A stretch of DNA of 64,000 nucleotides from Theropithecus gelada (taxonomy: Eukaryota > Chordata > Mammalia > Primates > Cercopithecidae): the NCBI RefSeq assembly GCF_003255815.1, contig NC_037674.1, positions 1,968,754-2,032,753 on the forward strand, in the 5' to 3' direction. The notes under the pieces were generated by a model that was given only the letters and a program-made list of their open reading frames with translations, had not been told where the DNA came from and did no database searches. Positions 34,304 through 45,889 of this stretch are shown one piece after another. Each line of letters starts with the position of its first letter. Within the stretch, counting starts at the first letter, position 1. A program made the position numbers and the translations under genes.

Positions 34304-34936
34304 CGTGTGTGTGTATGTGTTTGTGTATGTGTGTGTGTGCGTTTGTGTGTGTGTACGTTTGTGTGTGTGCGTTTGTGTGTTTGTGTGTGCGTGTTTGTGT
34401 ATGTGTGTGCGTTCGTGTGTGTGCGTTTGTGTGTGTGCTTGTGTATGTGTGCGTTTGTGTGTGTGCTTGTGTATGTGTGCGTTTGTGTATGTGTTTGTGT
34501 AGGTGTGTGCACTTGTGTATGTGTGTGCGTTTGTGTGTGTGCGCGTTTGTGTGTGTGTGTGTATGTGTGTGTGTTTGTGTGTGTGTGTATGTGTGTTTGT
34601 GTATGTGTGTGTATGTGTGTTTTGTGTGTTTGTGTATGTGTGTGCGTTTGTGTGTGCGTTTGTGTTTGTGTATATGTGTGTTTGTGTGTTTATGTGTGTG
34701 TGTATGTGTGTGTTTGTGTATGTGTGTGTTTGTGTATGTGTGTGTGTTTGTGTATGTGTGTTTGTGTGTGTTTGTGTATGTGTGTGCATTTGTGTGTGTG
34801 TTTGTGTGTGTGCGTTTGTGTGTGTGTTTGTGTATATGTGTGTTTGTGTGTGTGTGTTTGTGTGTGTGTGTATGTGTGCGTTTGTGTTTGTGTGTGTGTG
34901 TGTGTATGTGTGTGTTTGTGTGTGTGTGTGCACACA
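34304..34936. repeat. Long GT-rich variant microsatellite
   Basis: About 630 bp of alternating GT broken into short motifs such as 'gtgtgtttgtgtatg' and 'gtgtgcgtttgtg'. It produces several long false frames in all phases (up to ~300 codons of Cys/Val or Thr/His). Alternating purine-pyrimidine sequence of this length is a candidate Z-DNA-former. Confidence 0.97.
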
Positions 34937-35808
34937 TCAGTGCAGTGCCTTAAGTCTCTGTGGTCTTCCCAAGTGGTGGTTTTAGTCCTACCGGGTTCTG
35001 TTTCGCGTCTGGGAGCCTGTCCACTCCTTGTTGGTCCATTCCCATCTCACAGATTGATGGATGATGCCCTGAGCCAACCTTCCACCCCCAGGGACTTGGC
35101 AGGACCACGGTCAGAAATGAAAAGAGGAGAGGAAAACACCTGGGGGGAACTGCAGAAATTTGATTTCGTGTGACTTAATCGAGTACTAGTCACAAAGAGA
35201 AGTCTGTTGAAACAAAATAAATAGTTGCAAGCAGGTGCTAAAGAATTCATTGCTTAACAACTCAGGTCCTTTGAAAGGTGTACTCTGCTTATGGAAGCAA
35301 AGATGAGGGTCTAGTGGTGACTCCTTAAGCACTGTGATTAATGAGCTCAGTTCCTTTTTTAAGGACACTTGCATACTGCATGAGGCCTGATGACGAAGAG
35401 TCTCTCCTTGACCAAACTCTCATCAGGCCTTTCTGAACTCACTTCTCAACTGGGCCCTGAACTTTGGGTGTCAGTGTTCATCTCTGCATTGGAAACTTTT
35501 AGCAAGAACCCTGCAAAGTCATTTTGACCAGAATCCCCAATGCTGGATATCTGACTCCTCGGTATCTGTTCAGTTTCCTCATTTACCATCTGCCTGGTAA
35601 TGTTTGATCATCCTGGCATGTCTTCAGCAAAAGCAAGGTGAGGTCAGTTTATCCAGGATCCTCCCTTACCCTTGATCTTACCTCTTAGTGATTTTGCTAT
35701 CGACTGATCTCCCCCACCTCCAGCATAAACACACTCTGCTCTTTTCCTAGCTTTCCTTTTTGTATTGGGAAGTGAGCCTGACCTTCATCCCCAACCGCAG
35801 GACCCACT
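34937..35808. other. Unassigned stretch
   Basis: No repeat or exon recognised. Confidence 0.4.
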
Positions 35809-35937
35809 GAGACCAGCCTGGCCAATATGGTGAAACACCATCTCCACTAAAAATACAACATTTGCCTGGTATGGTGGCGGGTTCCTATAATCCCAGCTTC
35901 TTGGGAGGCTGAGGCAGAAGAATCACTTGAACCCAGG
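35809..35937 (+). mobile_element. Alu internal fragment
   Basis: Starts inside the left arm at 'gagaccagcctggccaatat' and stops in the right arm at 'cacttgaacccagg'. Both Alu ends and the tail are missing. Confidence 0.85.
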
Positions 35938-36759
35938 TCCCTATAACTATCTCAGTAGTCCCTATACCTATCTCCATGGTTCTGAAGAAAGACTGCCTTA
36001 TTTTCTTGAACAAATGTCATTCATAATTTTTAACACTGCTTACCTCAACTCCCAAGACACACACACACACAGACGCACAAGGTAGGGGGCGTTCAGAGGC
36101 ATCCAGTCTTTAAGCGGGGTCCCGGGTGGGTTAGGTCCTCTTGGAAGGGCCCGAGCGTGGAAGTGAAATGAACAGAAGGTGGTGGAGCTCCCTCTTTCGA
36201 GCCAGTGCTCCACTCTTGAGTAGAACAGGGCACTGATTCCAAATCAAATCTTTGGTTTTATAAGCTGCAAAAGATCTTTAACATATTTTGTTGTTGTTCA
36301 GAAAATTGAGAAAAAGAAATAGCAGTGCTATGAGAAATCAGCTCCACAATCTCAACTGGACCCAGAGCTCTCGAGTGTAATTTAATATTCAGTTCCTCAT
36401 TAAGAGACCCAGGGACTCCTGAGACTTTTGAAACCACAAGTAATTATTTCATAGGAAGGCCCGCTAGCTTGATCAGTTTGATCCTGCCTTCTCAGGGAGA
36501 AGGAAGGCAGATACTTGGATTGTATAAGGTTAAGTCTTTGTGGCAACTTGGTTTTATTTGATATGGTATTCCCTTGACCTCAAGAAGAAAACAGTGCATC
36601 TGAAATCAAGCCATCCCTTCCATTTACGCAGGAGTGTCCTGTTGACCCTGTAAGCCTTGCCCTTCTCAAAACCGGTCATCTTCTGTTGAAATCCTTTCCC
36701 AGAATTTTGCAGCCACTCTTCCTGGTTCTAATTTCACGATTTCAGATCTGCGTTTGGGC
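35938..36759. other. Unassigned stretch with short (CA)n
   Basis: A short CA run lies at 36057-36082. Nothing else recognised. Confidence 0.4.
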
Positions 36760-36915
36760 ACACGCCCTCAGGTCTCTGCTCAACGTCGCTCCCCAGAGGA
36801 ACCTTGTGGCATCACTTCTTGTCCCTTCTCCTGGCTCTGTTTTTCCTCATGGATCTTATCCGTCTCCCTCACTTCATTAAATGTATATGGATTTGTTATT
36901 TTTTTCTGGAATTTC
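36760..36915 (+). mobile_element. L2 LINE fragment
   Basis: 'ctcaggtctctgctcaacgt', 'ctctgtttttcctcatggat' and 'tatatggatttgttatt' follow L2 3' UTR order. Confidence 0.5.
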
Positions 36916-36991
36916 AATGTTGCAAGTACAGGGTCTTATACTCCTCTCTGTCTGCGCATAGTTTCTTTTTTTTCCTTTTCTTTTTCTTGTC

Positions 36992-37284
36992 TTTTTTTTT
37001 TTTGAGTCTGAGTGTCGCTCTGTCACCCAGGCTGGAGTGCAGTGGCGCGATCTCGGCTCACTGCAGCCTTCACCTCCTGGGTTCAAGTGATTCTTCTGCC
37101 TCAGCCTCCCAAGAAGCTGGGATTACAGGGACCCGCCACCACGCCAGGCAAATTTTGTAATTTTAGTAGAGACAGGGTTTCATCATGTTGGCCAGGCTGG
37201 TCTCGAACTACTGACCTCAGGTGATCTGCCCACCTTGGCCTCCCAAAGTGCTGGGATTACAGGTGTGAGCCACTGTGCCCTGCC
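36992..37284 (-). mobile_element. AluS, minus strand
   Basis: T tract, full dimer, ending 'cactgtgccctgcc'. A 16-bp target-site duplication with one mismatch lies at 36951-36966 ('tctgcgcatagtttct') and 37288-37303. Confidence 0.92.
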
Positions 37285-37303
37285 AGCTCTGCCCATAGTT
37301 TCT

Positions 37304-38134
37304 AAAACACCATCTCAGGAAATACTAAAAAAAAGGGGGGGGAGGGTGAATAAGTGATTGATTGAGTGAATTAATACATTAACCTACCCACTCCTGAAAC
37401 AGTTTGGCTTTTGCTGCCAGATAACATGTTTTAAAGATTAACAATTTTAGGTGTGTATATCTTTAAGAGATGACTTACGTAACAATACTGCTAAGGTAAA
37501 AGATATAAATAGAAACAGAAATCTGCTTTAATGTGGAGTTTTCCCCATAATGGGTCATTAATTAACTTGTCACATTCTAGCTCTATTCCATTCTAAGAAT
37601 AAAAGCTTTGGACAAAGTTTTTAACACTCTGGTGCATTTCTAGATTTCTGTGTGGTGGGCATCTGCTGTGAGGAGTGGCGTTTGGGGCTGGCCTCTCCCT
37701 CCTGCCTGGGACCTTTGTCTTGTGATGCACGTAGCTGCCTGATTTGCTCGGAATGGGGGAGCTTCTGGTGGTTTTCACAGTCACCGCTTTCGCAGGCATG
37801 CTGGATACAGTCTTTGCTCTGTGTCTAAGAATGGAAGAGTAATTCCTATCACCAGTGTCATTATGTAGCCAGGATTTTGAGGTTACTGTTCTATCTTATT
37901 ACATACTCCAAGTGCCTTAGGGGATGAAGCAAAATGTTAGGTGAACAGGTACAGCTGCTGACATTGTCCGGTAAGTAATAGAGATAAATGCAGTAGCCAC
38001 AAGAACTCACTTTCCAGAGAGAATGTGAAGAAAATGAACAGGCTGAAAGTCTGAACTCAGCTACTCACTCATCTATGGTTTAAAATGATGTGTTAAAATA
38101 AGGCTTGTTACTAAGTCACCTGCATCCACCCTCC
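37304..38134. other. Unassigned stretch
   Basis: A short A/G run at 37328-37344, otherwise nothing recognised. Confidence 0.4.
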
Positions 38135-38185
38135 AAGAAAGGAAGGAAGGAGGAAGGAAAGGAAGGAAAGAAGGAACGAAGGAAG
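38135..38185. repeat. (GGAA)n microsatellite
   Basis: About 50 bp of imperfect GGAA/GAAG repeats. Confidence 0.92.
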
Positions 38186-38734
38186 TTACAGTTGGAACTT
38201 TTTTCTAGCAGAATTAATGAATGCTGAGTTTCAGAAGTTACTTGAGTTTTAAGAAATGCCCACTTTCTGTGCCTGGCTTGTTTGGAATTTAGTCCCAGAA
38301 AGAGTGACCCCAGGAAAACACGATAGGAGGTCAATTTGTAGCTCCATTATGATATACGGATTTTTGCTTAAAAGGCATTTTGTACATTGGCTTTAGATAG
38401 GTAAATATGACATGCACTTGTAATGTTTTTATGGAATAGAGTTTGACTCCATGAAATAAGTAGCTACCGAACGCCAACAGGCCTACATATTCTTTTGCTG
38501 TCTCCCTTCTCTTGGCGTTTTTCTCTCTTTAATGGCATTTTATCATTCTTCCTCCATCACATGTTTTTCATCTGTCCTTATAAACATCGTGCATCCACTC
38601 TGATCATGATATTTGAGGCCCACAGACTTTCCCGTAATCAAAACTTTAGTTTGTGTTTGTACATGGAGAATTATGCCAATAAAATAAATCAATGATATTG
38701 GACAGTGTAGGGAAGAAAATATTTTTTTCTCCAC

Positions 38735-39300
38735 TCAGGTTCAGGGGCTGGGGGTGGAGGACTGCGAATTAAAGCGACATCAGACAGGTGAACAGAAGAA
38801 AAGGCCTACTAATTTATTACTGCTGAATTTTATGTGCATAGGGGCATCATGGAAAGAAGTAAGTGTACAAAGGAGAAGTGAGGTTTGAGAGCTTATACCA
38901 ATCTTCATAGGGGAAAGAGAGAGGGAAAAGCACCCTCACAGAAGAGCAGATGATCTGTAGGAGCTGTAAGTGGGTCCTGGGAGGACAAATGGGGCTTGTG
39001 GTGGCTTGTGACCCTGTCGGGGTGTGGTGCTGACTTCTCTGCTCTCCTGCGATAAGGGTCAGTCTTCCCTGGTTGTGAAACGCCTGAGGTGGGATTTATG
39101 ACAGTTGAGCTCTTTTTGAAGGGCCCTATTTTGGGGCAAAAATGAGAATTTAGAGAAAGCTTCTCTCTGCGTTTCTTGATTCTCAAATGTCTTCAGCTCA
39201 AAATGACCCTACGTCACTATGGCACGTTCTGGACCTTCCTACAGTTAGTAAAGTTCTAAGCACCCAAAGAAAAGGAGGGAGGGGAAAGAAAACTGTAGGA
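38735..39300 (-). mobile_element. Possible ERV1 LTR, minus strand
   Basis: The minus strand reads 'aataaattagtaggcc' then 'cttttcttctgttcacctgt' and 'ctttaattcgcagtcc', an arrangement (polyadenylation signal, pyrimidine run, 'taatt' near the 3' end) I associate with ERV1 LTRs. The far boundary is a guess and there is no target-site duplication. Confidence 0.4.
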
Positions 39301-40326
39301 AAAGAGAAAAACACTAAGAAAAAACAAGCAGGATACAGGGTAATTATTCCAGATTTTTCTCAATAAGACCCATTGTTTCCATAGTGAAACCACTTGTTGG
39401 TATATATCAAAGTGAGTTAGCAAACTTGTAGATGTGAAAATGACAAGTAACTTTTTCCCTGGGATCAAATGAGCTCAAACTCTTTGAGACAGTGACTAGG
39501 AGAGAAACCAGAATTCCCTGCGTGTGGTCTGCTCGGCTGGCTCAGAGTCCTCACCACCTTGTCCCCATGGCACTGGGGAGGGGAGGAAAGGGTTGAGTAT
39601 GTACTTCTAAAACTCATTTCAGTTTCTTAACAGTACAAAGTAAATTGAAAACTTGTCAACCATAAAATTGATGAAGCGCAATGAGATTCTAGCAGGAAAG
39701 CCTACCCCAACTAATCAAATAAGAAATTCATAATTCTTTAATACGACTCATCCATAAAGCACCCCCAGCATTTATAAAACACACAACTCTCTTACCGATT
39801 CTGTTGGTCTCTTGATGAATGTTTAAAGCACTCTTGAAACAGGAAGCCCCCACCCAGAGATTCTCTTTTTAGTGGCACTGGTTTCATCGGGGAACTTGGA
39901 GGAATGTGCCCCTGCTCCAGCCTTAGCTGGTCTTCTTGTCCTTCGGGCACAACTGTGGTACAACTAAGGCCATCTCCGGCACGTCTTCTTAGACGTATTT
40001 GAAAAATGAATTTAGAGTTTGCTACAAGTCTGCCAGATACTTGCGTAGCATAATGAAATCTTTATTTCAAATCACTTAATGATGGAAGTTTCTCCTAATT
40101 TATTTTATTACAGGAAAAACTTTAAATCAATCAAGAACCTGAAAGGAAAATGACCAGTTATTCAGATTCTGTTCTGAGGAGATCTTTGGAAATAAAAGGC
40201 CTTATTTCTCTTCTTGATTGGCATAATGTTGGGGAGATTGTTATTGTCATTTCTTTATACATCACAGTATTTCTTACTTCTTTAAGTGGCCTGGGGCTTA
40301 TACCTCAGCAGTCAACTATCTCATAG
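39301..40326. other. Unassigned stretch
   Basis: No repeat or exon recognised. Confidence 0.4.
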
Positions 40327-40475
40327 ATTAGCCAGGCATGGTGGTGCACCCCTGTGATCCCAAGTACTTGGGAGACTGAGGCAGGAGGATCACTTGAGAC
40401 CAGGATGTTGATGCCGTGATTGTGCCACTGCACTCCAACCTGAGCGACGTTTCTCTGAAAAAAAAAAAAAAAAAA
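40327..40475 (+). mobile_element. Alu right-arm monomer (FRAM-like)
   Basis: 'attagccaggcatggtggtg' to 'ccactgcactccaacctgag', followed by an 18-A tail and a short (CA)n. No left arm. Confidence 0.8.
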
Positions 40476-40839
40476 CACACACACAAAAATAAAATAAAAC
40501 TATTTAAAAAGTAAATATCTGATAGAGTAGCTGCGTGATAAGGATGTTTAGCTATGAATGGTCTTTGGAAAAGGCAAGGGCTTCAAAGAAGAAAGAAAGA
40601 GGCATAGGAAAAGCGAGTTTTAAAATTTTTACAAGTTGTAGCTGTGTCTTTTGTATGCATATGTGAATCTCATCGAATTGGTCAAAGTACAGTTACACTT
40701 CATAATTTTTTCAGTGTCAATAGTATCATCCTCCTAAATCTCAGAATTGTAATTTTCCTATGTCAGTGTTTATGGGAAAAGCTGCAGCCGGGGTGTGGAA
40801 GGCCCAGCCAGAGTCAGCTCCTGTGACGGCCCGAGGCTG
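40476..40839. other. Unassigned AT-rich stretch upstream of the CpG island
   Basis: No TATA box at a convincing distance and no recognised repeat. Confidence 0.4.
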
Positions 40840-40850
40840 GAGAGCTGGGG

Positions 40851-40885
40851 TGGAGCGTGGAGCGTGGAGCGTGGAGCGTGGAGCT
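40851..40885. repeat. 7-bp tandem repeat, five copies
   Basis: Five head-to-tail copies of 'tggagcg' (the last 'tggagct') at the left shoulder of the CpG island. Confidence 0.97.
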
Positions 40886-41300
40886 GCGGCGGGCGCGGAC
40901 CTGGGCGCCTCTTGTCCTCGCTTCCCCCCTTCCCGGGCCGCGCTCCGAAGCCGCGCCTTGGCGGCCGACTCTGCGCCCAGCCTCCCGGTCCCTCCGCGGC
41001 CAGCATGACGCTGCCGTGCTGAGACCTGCACCTGCCGCCTCCGGGCCCACGCTGCCGCCTGGACCGGCCTGTTCCGCGCCCTGCCCTGCCCTGCGCTGCG
41101 CTGCAGACTGCGTCCCGGGCCTCTTCCCGCCGACCCTGAGCTCTCCCGCCCCTCCGTGCCCACCGGGGCGTCCTGGACATCTCGGCCTGGCCTCCCTCCC
41201 GCTGCCGCCCCGCCCCGTGGGCTCGAACCCTGTGTTGGGGCGCAGCGGTCTCCGCGCTCAGCCCCGCAGGCTCCGCTCCGGACACCTGTGGCGCCGCCTC

Positions 41301-41310
41301 CCAGGTGAGG
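41301..41310 (+). promoter_or_regulatory. Candidate 5' splice site
   Basis: 'ccaggtgagg' matches the MAG|GTRAGT donor consensus at all but the last position, at the downstream edge of the CpG island. It predicts an intron starting at 41305. Confidence 0.4.
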
Positions 41311-41449
41311 CTCGGGGCGCTCCGGCTGCTCCTCCAAGCAAGAGCGCTCCCGCTGCGGCCAGACACGCAGAATGAACCAGAGAAGTGAAATCGTCTCTTA
41401 AAGATTCTTTTAAAAAGTAAAAATAGCCATTCTTTTATGTATGTATCTA

Positions 41450-41622
41450 GAGACCGAGTCTCGCTCCGTCGCGCAGGCCGGAGTGCAGCGGTGCGGTCAG
41501 GGCTCACTGCAGCCTGGGACTCCTGGGCTCACCGAGTCCTCCCCTCGAGTCCTCCCCTCGAGTCCTCCCCTCTCAGCCTCTGGAGTAGCTGGGACTATGG
41601 GCGTGTGCTGCGTGCCGGCTAC
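41450..41622 (-). mobile_element. Alu right-arm fragment, minus strand
   Basis: 'gagaccgagtctcgctccgt' through 'gtagctgggactatggg'. CpG-rich, apparently protected by the neighbouring island. Contains a local 13-bp triplication. Confidence 0.8.
41533..41571. repeat. 13-bp tandem triplication inside the Alu fragment
   Basis: Three perfect copies of 'cgagtcctcccct' at 41533, 41546 and 41559, where a normal Alu has one related segment. Confidence 0.95.
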
Positions 41623-41852
41623 GATGATCGTTCCTGCCCGAGCCGCCTTCTGGCTATTTGTTCTTGCAAGTGTTGTTCCCATATACCCAGCACTGGCTGT
41701 GTATAAAGCGCCTGTTAAATAATAACCAGTAATGCTGAAGGAAGAGCAGATACGTCCCTCTGTAGGGGCCGTAGCATCAGCTTGGGTCGTACTCAGTTGC
41801 ACCAGAACATTCAGGGAGGTTTTGTTTGTTCTGCTTTATTAATTTTTGTTTA

Positions 41853-42430
41853 TTATTTTAAAATATTTTTAAATTATACCTTAAGTTCTGGGATACATGT
41901 GCAGAACGTGCAGGTTTGTTACATAGGTATACACGTGTCATGGTGGTTTGCTGAACTTATCACCCCATCATCTACATTAGGTATTTCTCCTAATGTTATC
42001 CCTCCCCTAATCCCCCATCCCCGGACAGGCCCCAGTGTATGATGTTCCCCTCCCTGTGTCCATGTGTTCTCATTGTTCATCTCCCACTTACGGGTGAGAA
42101 CATGTGGTGTTTGGTTTTCTGTTCTTGTGTTAGTTTGCTGAGAATGATGATTTCAAGCTTCATCCATGTCCCTGCAAAGGACATGAACTCATCCTTTTTT
42201 TGTGGCTGCATAGTATTCCATGGTGTATATGTGCCACATTTTCTTTATCTGGTCTATCATTAATGGGCATTTGGGTTGGTTCCAAGTCTTTGCTATTGTG
42301 AACAGTGCTGCGTTAAACTTATGTGTGCATGTGTCTTTATAGTAGAATGATGATTTATAATCCTTTGGGTATATGCTCAGCAATGGGATTGCCAGGACAA
42401 ATGGTATTTCTGGTTCTAGATCCTTCACTG
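41853..42430 (-). mobile_element. 5'-truncated L1P LINE, minus strand
   Basis: The + strand reads as the reverse complement of an L1P 3' end: 'taccttaagttctgggatac', 'gtgcaggtttgttacatagg', 'ctcccacttacgggtgagaa', 'ttccatggtgtatatgtgcc'. The minus strand still shows the ORF2 C-terminal motif around 'KTWNQPKCP' and 'MWHIYTMEYYAA' (42189-42428), but the fragment is truncated and carries changes relative to the young L1 at 61.4 kb. It is an older L1PA/L1PB copy. Confidence 0.88.
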
Positions 42431-43689
42431 GAGCTTTTCTTAATGTCTAGTATCACCAATAGCAACTACAAACCATCTATGTTAGAGGCTTCAGGGCTGG
42501 CAAATGGAAATTGTTTTGAGTATCACTTGTGTTTGCTTCTGTAATTAGCTCACTTTGCTTTTTCTATATGCTTTAGAAGAATTTTTCAAGGTCAACCTAG
42601 AAGTTTAGGTGGGTCAGTAGCATTATCTCAAATCTGTATGTGGAAAATCAACACAAATTTAATCTTTTGGCTCCAAATAAAATCTTGTCAGAAATATTAG
42701 GCATTGAAGACTAAGGTTATATTAGGTTGGAGATTTTTAAACTAGGTTTTATGATAAACTTGCAGAAGTCCACCTACATAGACTCAGTTTAAATATCATT
42801 TGGAAATACTTCAAACTTATGTGCATCTCACCTAGGACTGCTCGTGAAGGGGGCTGTAGGCTATGATAATACAGTTTATGAAAGTGTAAACTTTACCTCA
42901 CCTACCTTCCAAATATAATGTACAAACTCTAATAGCATATTGGGTTGCAAAACTCAGTGTAACGTTGCTTCCGTCCACTGTGTCTTCCTTTGATGAGAAA
43001 GTCTGTGCTCTTTCTCTTCTGTGCTGAGCCTCTAGTCTGAACCTGTGCTGAACCTGTAGTCAGCTGTGTGGCCTCGAGCGGGTCCCTTTGCATGGCTCTG
43101 TGCCCGTGATCATGACTGTGACCTCCTGCACAGCATGAGGGGTGCCTTGGAAGGATGCACAGGTCCTCTCTGGAAGTGACACTGGATTCAGACACACATA
43201 CTGCAGGTGCAGTGCGCAGCATCAGGAGAATGACCAAAGGACAGTGACACTCAATCCTGAGAAGGGGAATCACAGGAAAGGTTAATTTGACCCAAAGGAG
43301 AGAAAGGATCAGGGTCAAAAGGAGAATCGTGAAACAACTCAGAGCTCTTAGAGTGCGTGGGTGATGGTGGTTGTAGAAGATGGAAAGAAATGAAAAGGTA
43401 GCAAAGGAAAGACAGCAGAAATAGGAAGGAAGTCTTGGACCAGTATGTAAGTAGCCAAGAGAAAAGGTCAAAGAGAAGGACATGTTTACGTCAGAATAGG
43501 AGGACTATTGAGGGAGTGCAAGTTAATGGAGAGGGGAAGGCGGGGCGCAGGGGGAGAGAGAGTCTTGGAAAGAGGCCGCAGGTGATGAGAACATCACAAG
43601 ATTTCACAAGATTATAGGCCACTGCCTCTTGGAGGGAAAAGCAGGTTGTGGTGTGAACTATCAATAATTAAGGAAGTGAAATGATAATG
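42431..43689. other. Unassigned stretch of about 1.3 kb
   Basis: No recognised repeat or exon. A 184-codon minus frame (42929-43483) has hydrophobic and basic stretches but no recognisable domain. Confidence 0.4.
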
Positions 43690-43885
43690 TTAACGTGTTG
43701 AACACCTACCCCATGGCAGACAATGTGCTAGGTGCTTTGGACAGATTATACGATTCTCTGCTCACAGCACATCAGTGAGGAAGATACCAGCATGATCCCC
43801 AGTAAGCTAATGAGGAAAATGCGGCTTTGGGATGCCACACACTTAGCAAACATGCAGCCAGGGCTTAATCCAAGCTGTCCAAATT
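43690..43885 (-). mobile_element. MIR SINE
   Basis: 'ggcagacaatgtgctaggtg', 'agctaatgaggaaaatgcgg' and 'gccagggcttaatccaagct' follow the MIR reverse complement. Confidence 0.68.
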
Positions 43886-44964
43886 TTGGAGATACTTCCC
43901 TAAGTAGGAAGGACATCATTGAAACTAAAGAGATAAAATTCCTGTGGAAGGAGAGGGCAGGATTCTGTTGGGGGGTCACAGAGCAGGTACACCAGGGGTT
44001 TGAGAGGTGGGAAAAGAGATAAACCAAGAAAGGAGACAGAACAAGAAGAAGGAGACAGACAAGACTGTTTATGGAAGAGCAGTGAGCCTTGCTGTGGGGA
44101 ATTGGATAGTTTGACACCAGGACTTTCCAGCTGCCGTCACGGAGGGGCAGGTGCAGTAGTTATCTGGACGCATAGTCATCCTCGTTGTGTTCGACATGGT
44201 GTGATTAATCTCCTTAGCCTCGCTTTTCACCCAAGGGTACTCTGCAGGGAGTATGTTCATTTATGAATCGATCACCCATGCATTCATGTAAACGTTGATC
44301 ATGCTTCTTAAATCGTAGTCCTCTACAACCTTTGGGAGTAATGGACTTGATATTTTGGGGGCCTAATGTGTACAGTTTTTGCGTAGAGAGGTTTTGCTGC
44401 TCACTTCCTCAGATGTTATGGTCATACAATTTACTGCCCTTGATTAGGGAACCCTATTTACATATGAGTTAATCTTAGCTCTGTATTATTTTGTCAAGTA
44501 CACATTGATTCTTCAACAGCACTGATTAAATAACTTTCTCAAGAAAAGATAGAAAGGAGGGAGTATTTAGGGACTACATGCTCTTAGCAAGAGCTGACAT
44601 GCCAATTGATTAAAAAACAAACAAACACGTAAACAACATCCAAGATATAGGGAAAACCATATGTATGAGGCTGAGGGTTCTGCAAAGAAGAGTGAGCCTT
44701 GGTGTGATTGAGTCAGTTCAGCCCTAGGCAGGGGCTGCACGCATTCCCAGCCTCATGTAAGAGCTTATACAAATGATAGTCGTAGAATATTTACTTTCTG
44801 CCAATCATAGTATCAAATATTATTTTCATTTTTTTAAGAGCACATTAGACACTAAAATAGCTAACATCATTTACCTTAAAATATCCTAATTCCAATTTAC
44901 TTTGCTAAGTTAAGTAAATTGCATTCATTTTGAATAGGCATATTCCTTGTTTTCCTGCTTGCGA
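43886..44964. other. Unassigned stretch
   Basis: No recognised repeat or exon. Confidence 0.4.
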
Positions 44965-45110
44965 AGAAACCTGTGAGGTAGGTCCTGTTACTGTTCCCTT
45001 TCTACCGGGAAGATAATCGAGGTTCATGGAGAATGGCCTGCATTATAAGGAAGTAGCAAAGCTGGGACTCTGACTCTTGTCTGGGTGACTCCAGAAACTG
45101 TGGTCTTAAA
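44965..45110 (-). mobile_element. MIR SINE
   Basis: 'aacctgtgaggtaggtcctg', 'ggaagtagcaaagctgggac' and 'gggtgactccagaaactgtg' match MIR in reverse orientation. Confidence 0.6.
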
Positions 45111-45290
45111 ACCTCTGTTATGCTGGGTGTTATGCAGGGAATCTTGTTTCCTATTTCTGGAATTATCTTTTTCAAACCTCGTTTTGATTGTTTTATTTCT
45201 CTGGCCACCCTCCCTACAGTGCATTAAATGCAAGTCCTTGGCCTGCTGCCCTGAGCTTGCATCTGGACTTCCTACTTCATATGGGATTTG

Positions 45291-45488
45291 CAGACCCAAG
45301 GTTCTCATGCTTGAGCATGCCTCTGAGTCATGTGGAGGGCTTGTTTCGACACAGCTGGCTGCATCCTACCCCCAGAGTTTCTGAATAAACTGGTCTGGGA
45401 TGAGGCCCAAGAATGTGCGTTTCTAACAAGTGCCCAGGTGACGCTGATACTGCCGGTCTGGAGACCCTCCTCTGGGAATGAGTGCCTG
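45291..45488 (+). mobile_element. MER5A-like hAT MITE
   Basis: A 198-bp unit from CAG to CTG: 'gtggagggcttgtttcgaca', 'cccccagagtttctgaataa', 'gtgcgtttctaacaagtgcc', 'aggtgacgctgatactgccg'. These blocks are those of MER5A (hAT-Charlie). No clear 8-bp duplication remains. Confidence 0.85.
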
Positions 45489-45889
45489 AGACTACAGCAG
45501 AAGGAATTACTATTAGATTGTTTTAACTCAATGATTAGCGGAGGTCACCTTTTAATACGGAGAACATATTATGAATTTAAGAATTTAAAATAAACTTGAT
45601 TAAACCACACCTTTTGTAGGGGCTGATGCATTTTCAAATAGCCAGTGCTAGCACCCTGCCTCTGGAGTCTACATGCTCCAGAGGGAACTGTGTCACACTT
45701 TAAGAGTTTACCATCCTGAACTGGTTCTTGTGCACTGCATCCTGTGGCCGCCTTAGTCAGAGCAGTTAAGATTGAAGGGGGCGGGTGAAAATGTCCTGGA
45801 CTTTGTCACTCCCAGATCCTACTAGAAATAAGAAAACTCCGCTGCCAACACCTGTGGTCCCCACAAGTCCTGGAAGGCTCCCCTGTTTG
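45489..45889. other. Unassigned stretch
   Basis: No recognised repeat or exon. Confidence 0.4.

Larger units (their letters stand above)
40840..41360 (+). promoter_or_regulatory. CpG island, candidate promoter and first exon
   Basis: A sharply bounded GC-rich block with about 60 CpG dinucleotides in the ~480 bp from 40886 (hand count), in a window where CpG is otherwise rare outside Alus. It contains GC-box-like 'gccgccccgccccgtgg' near 41204-41220. On the + strand it ends in 'cccag|gtgagg' (exon end 41304), a near-consensus donor, suggesting a + strand 5' exon. Long frames overlap it on both strands (172 codons +, 198 and 245 codons -) but look like GC-rich chance frames. I cannot name a gene. 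A lncRNA promoter is equally possible. Confidence 0.65.

Noticed and set aside
34265..35173. A 302-codon + frame and several 200+ codon frames on both strands
   Set aside because: They translate the GT-rich repeat in different phases (Cys/Val or Thr/His repeats). No gene.
40741..41507. 198- and 245-codon minus frames and a 172-codon + frame
   Set aside because: GC-rich DNA has few stop codons. Frames overlap in several phases, show no domain, and one runs into an Alu fragment.
42929..43483. 184-codon minus frame with hydrophobic stretches
   Set aside because: No recognised domain, signal or exon structure. Compatible with chance in 64 kb.
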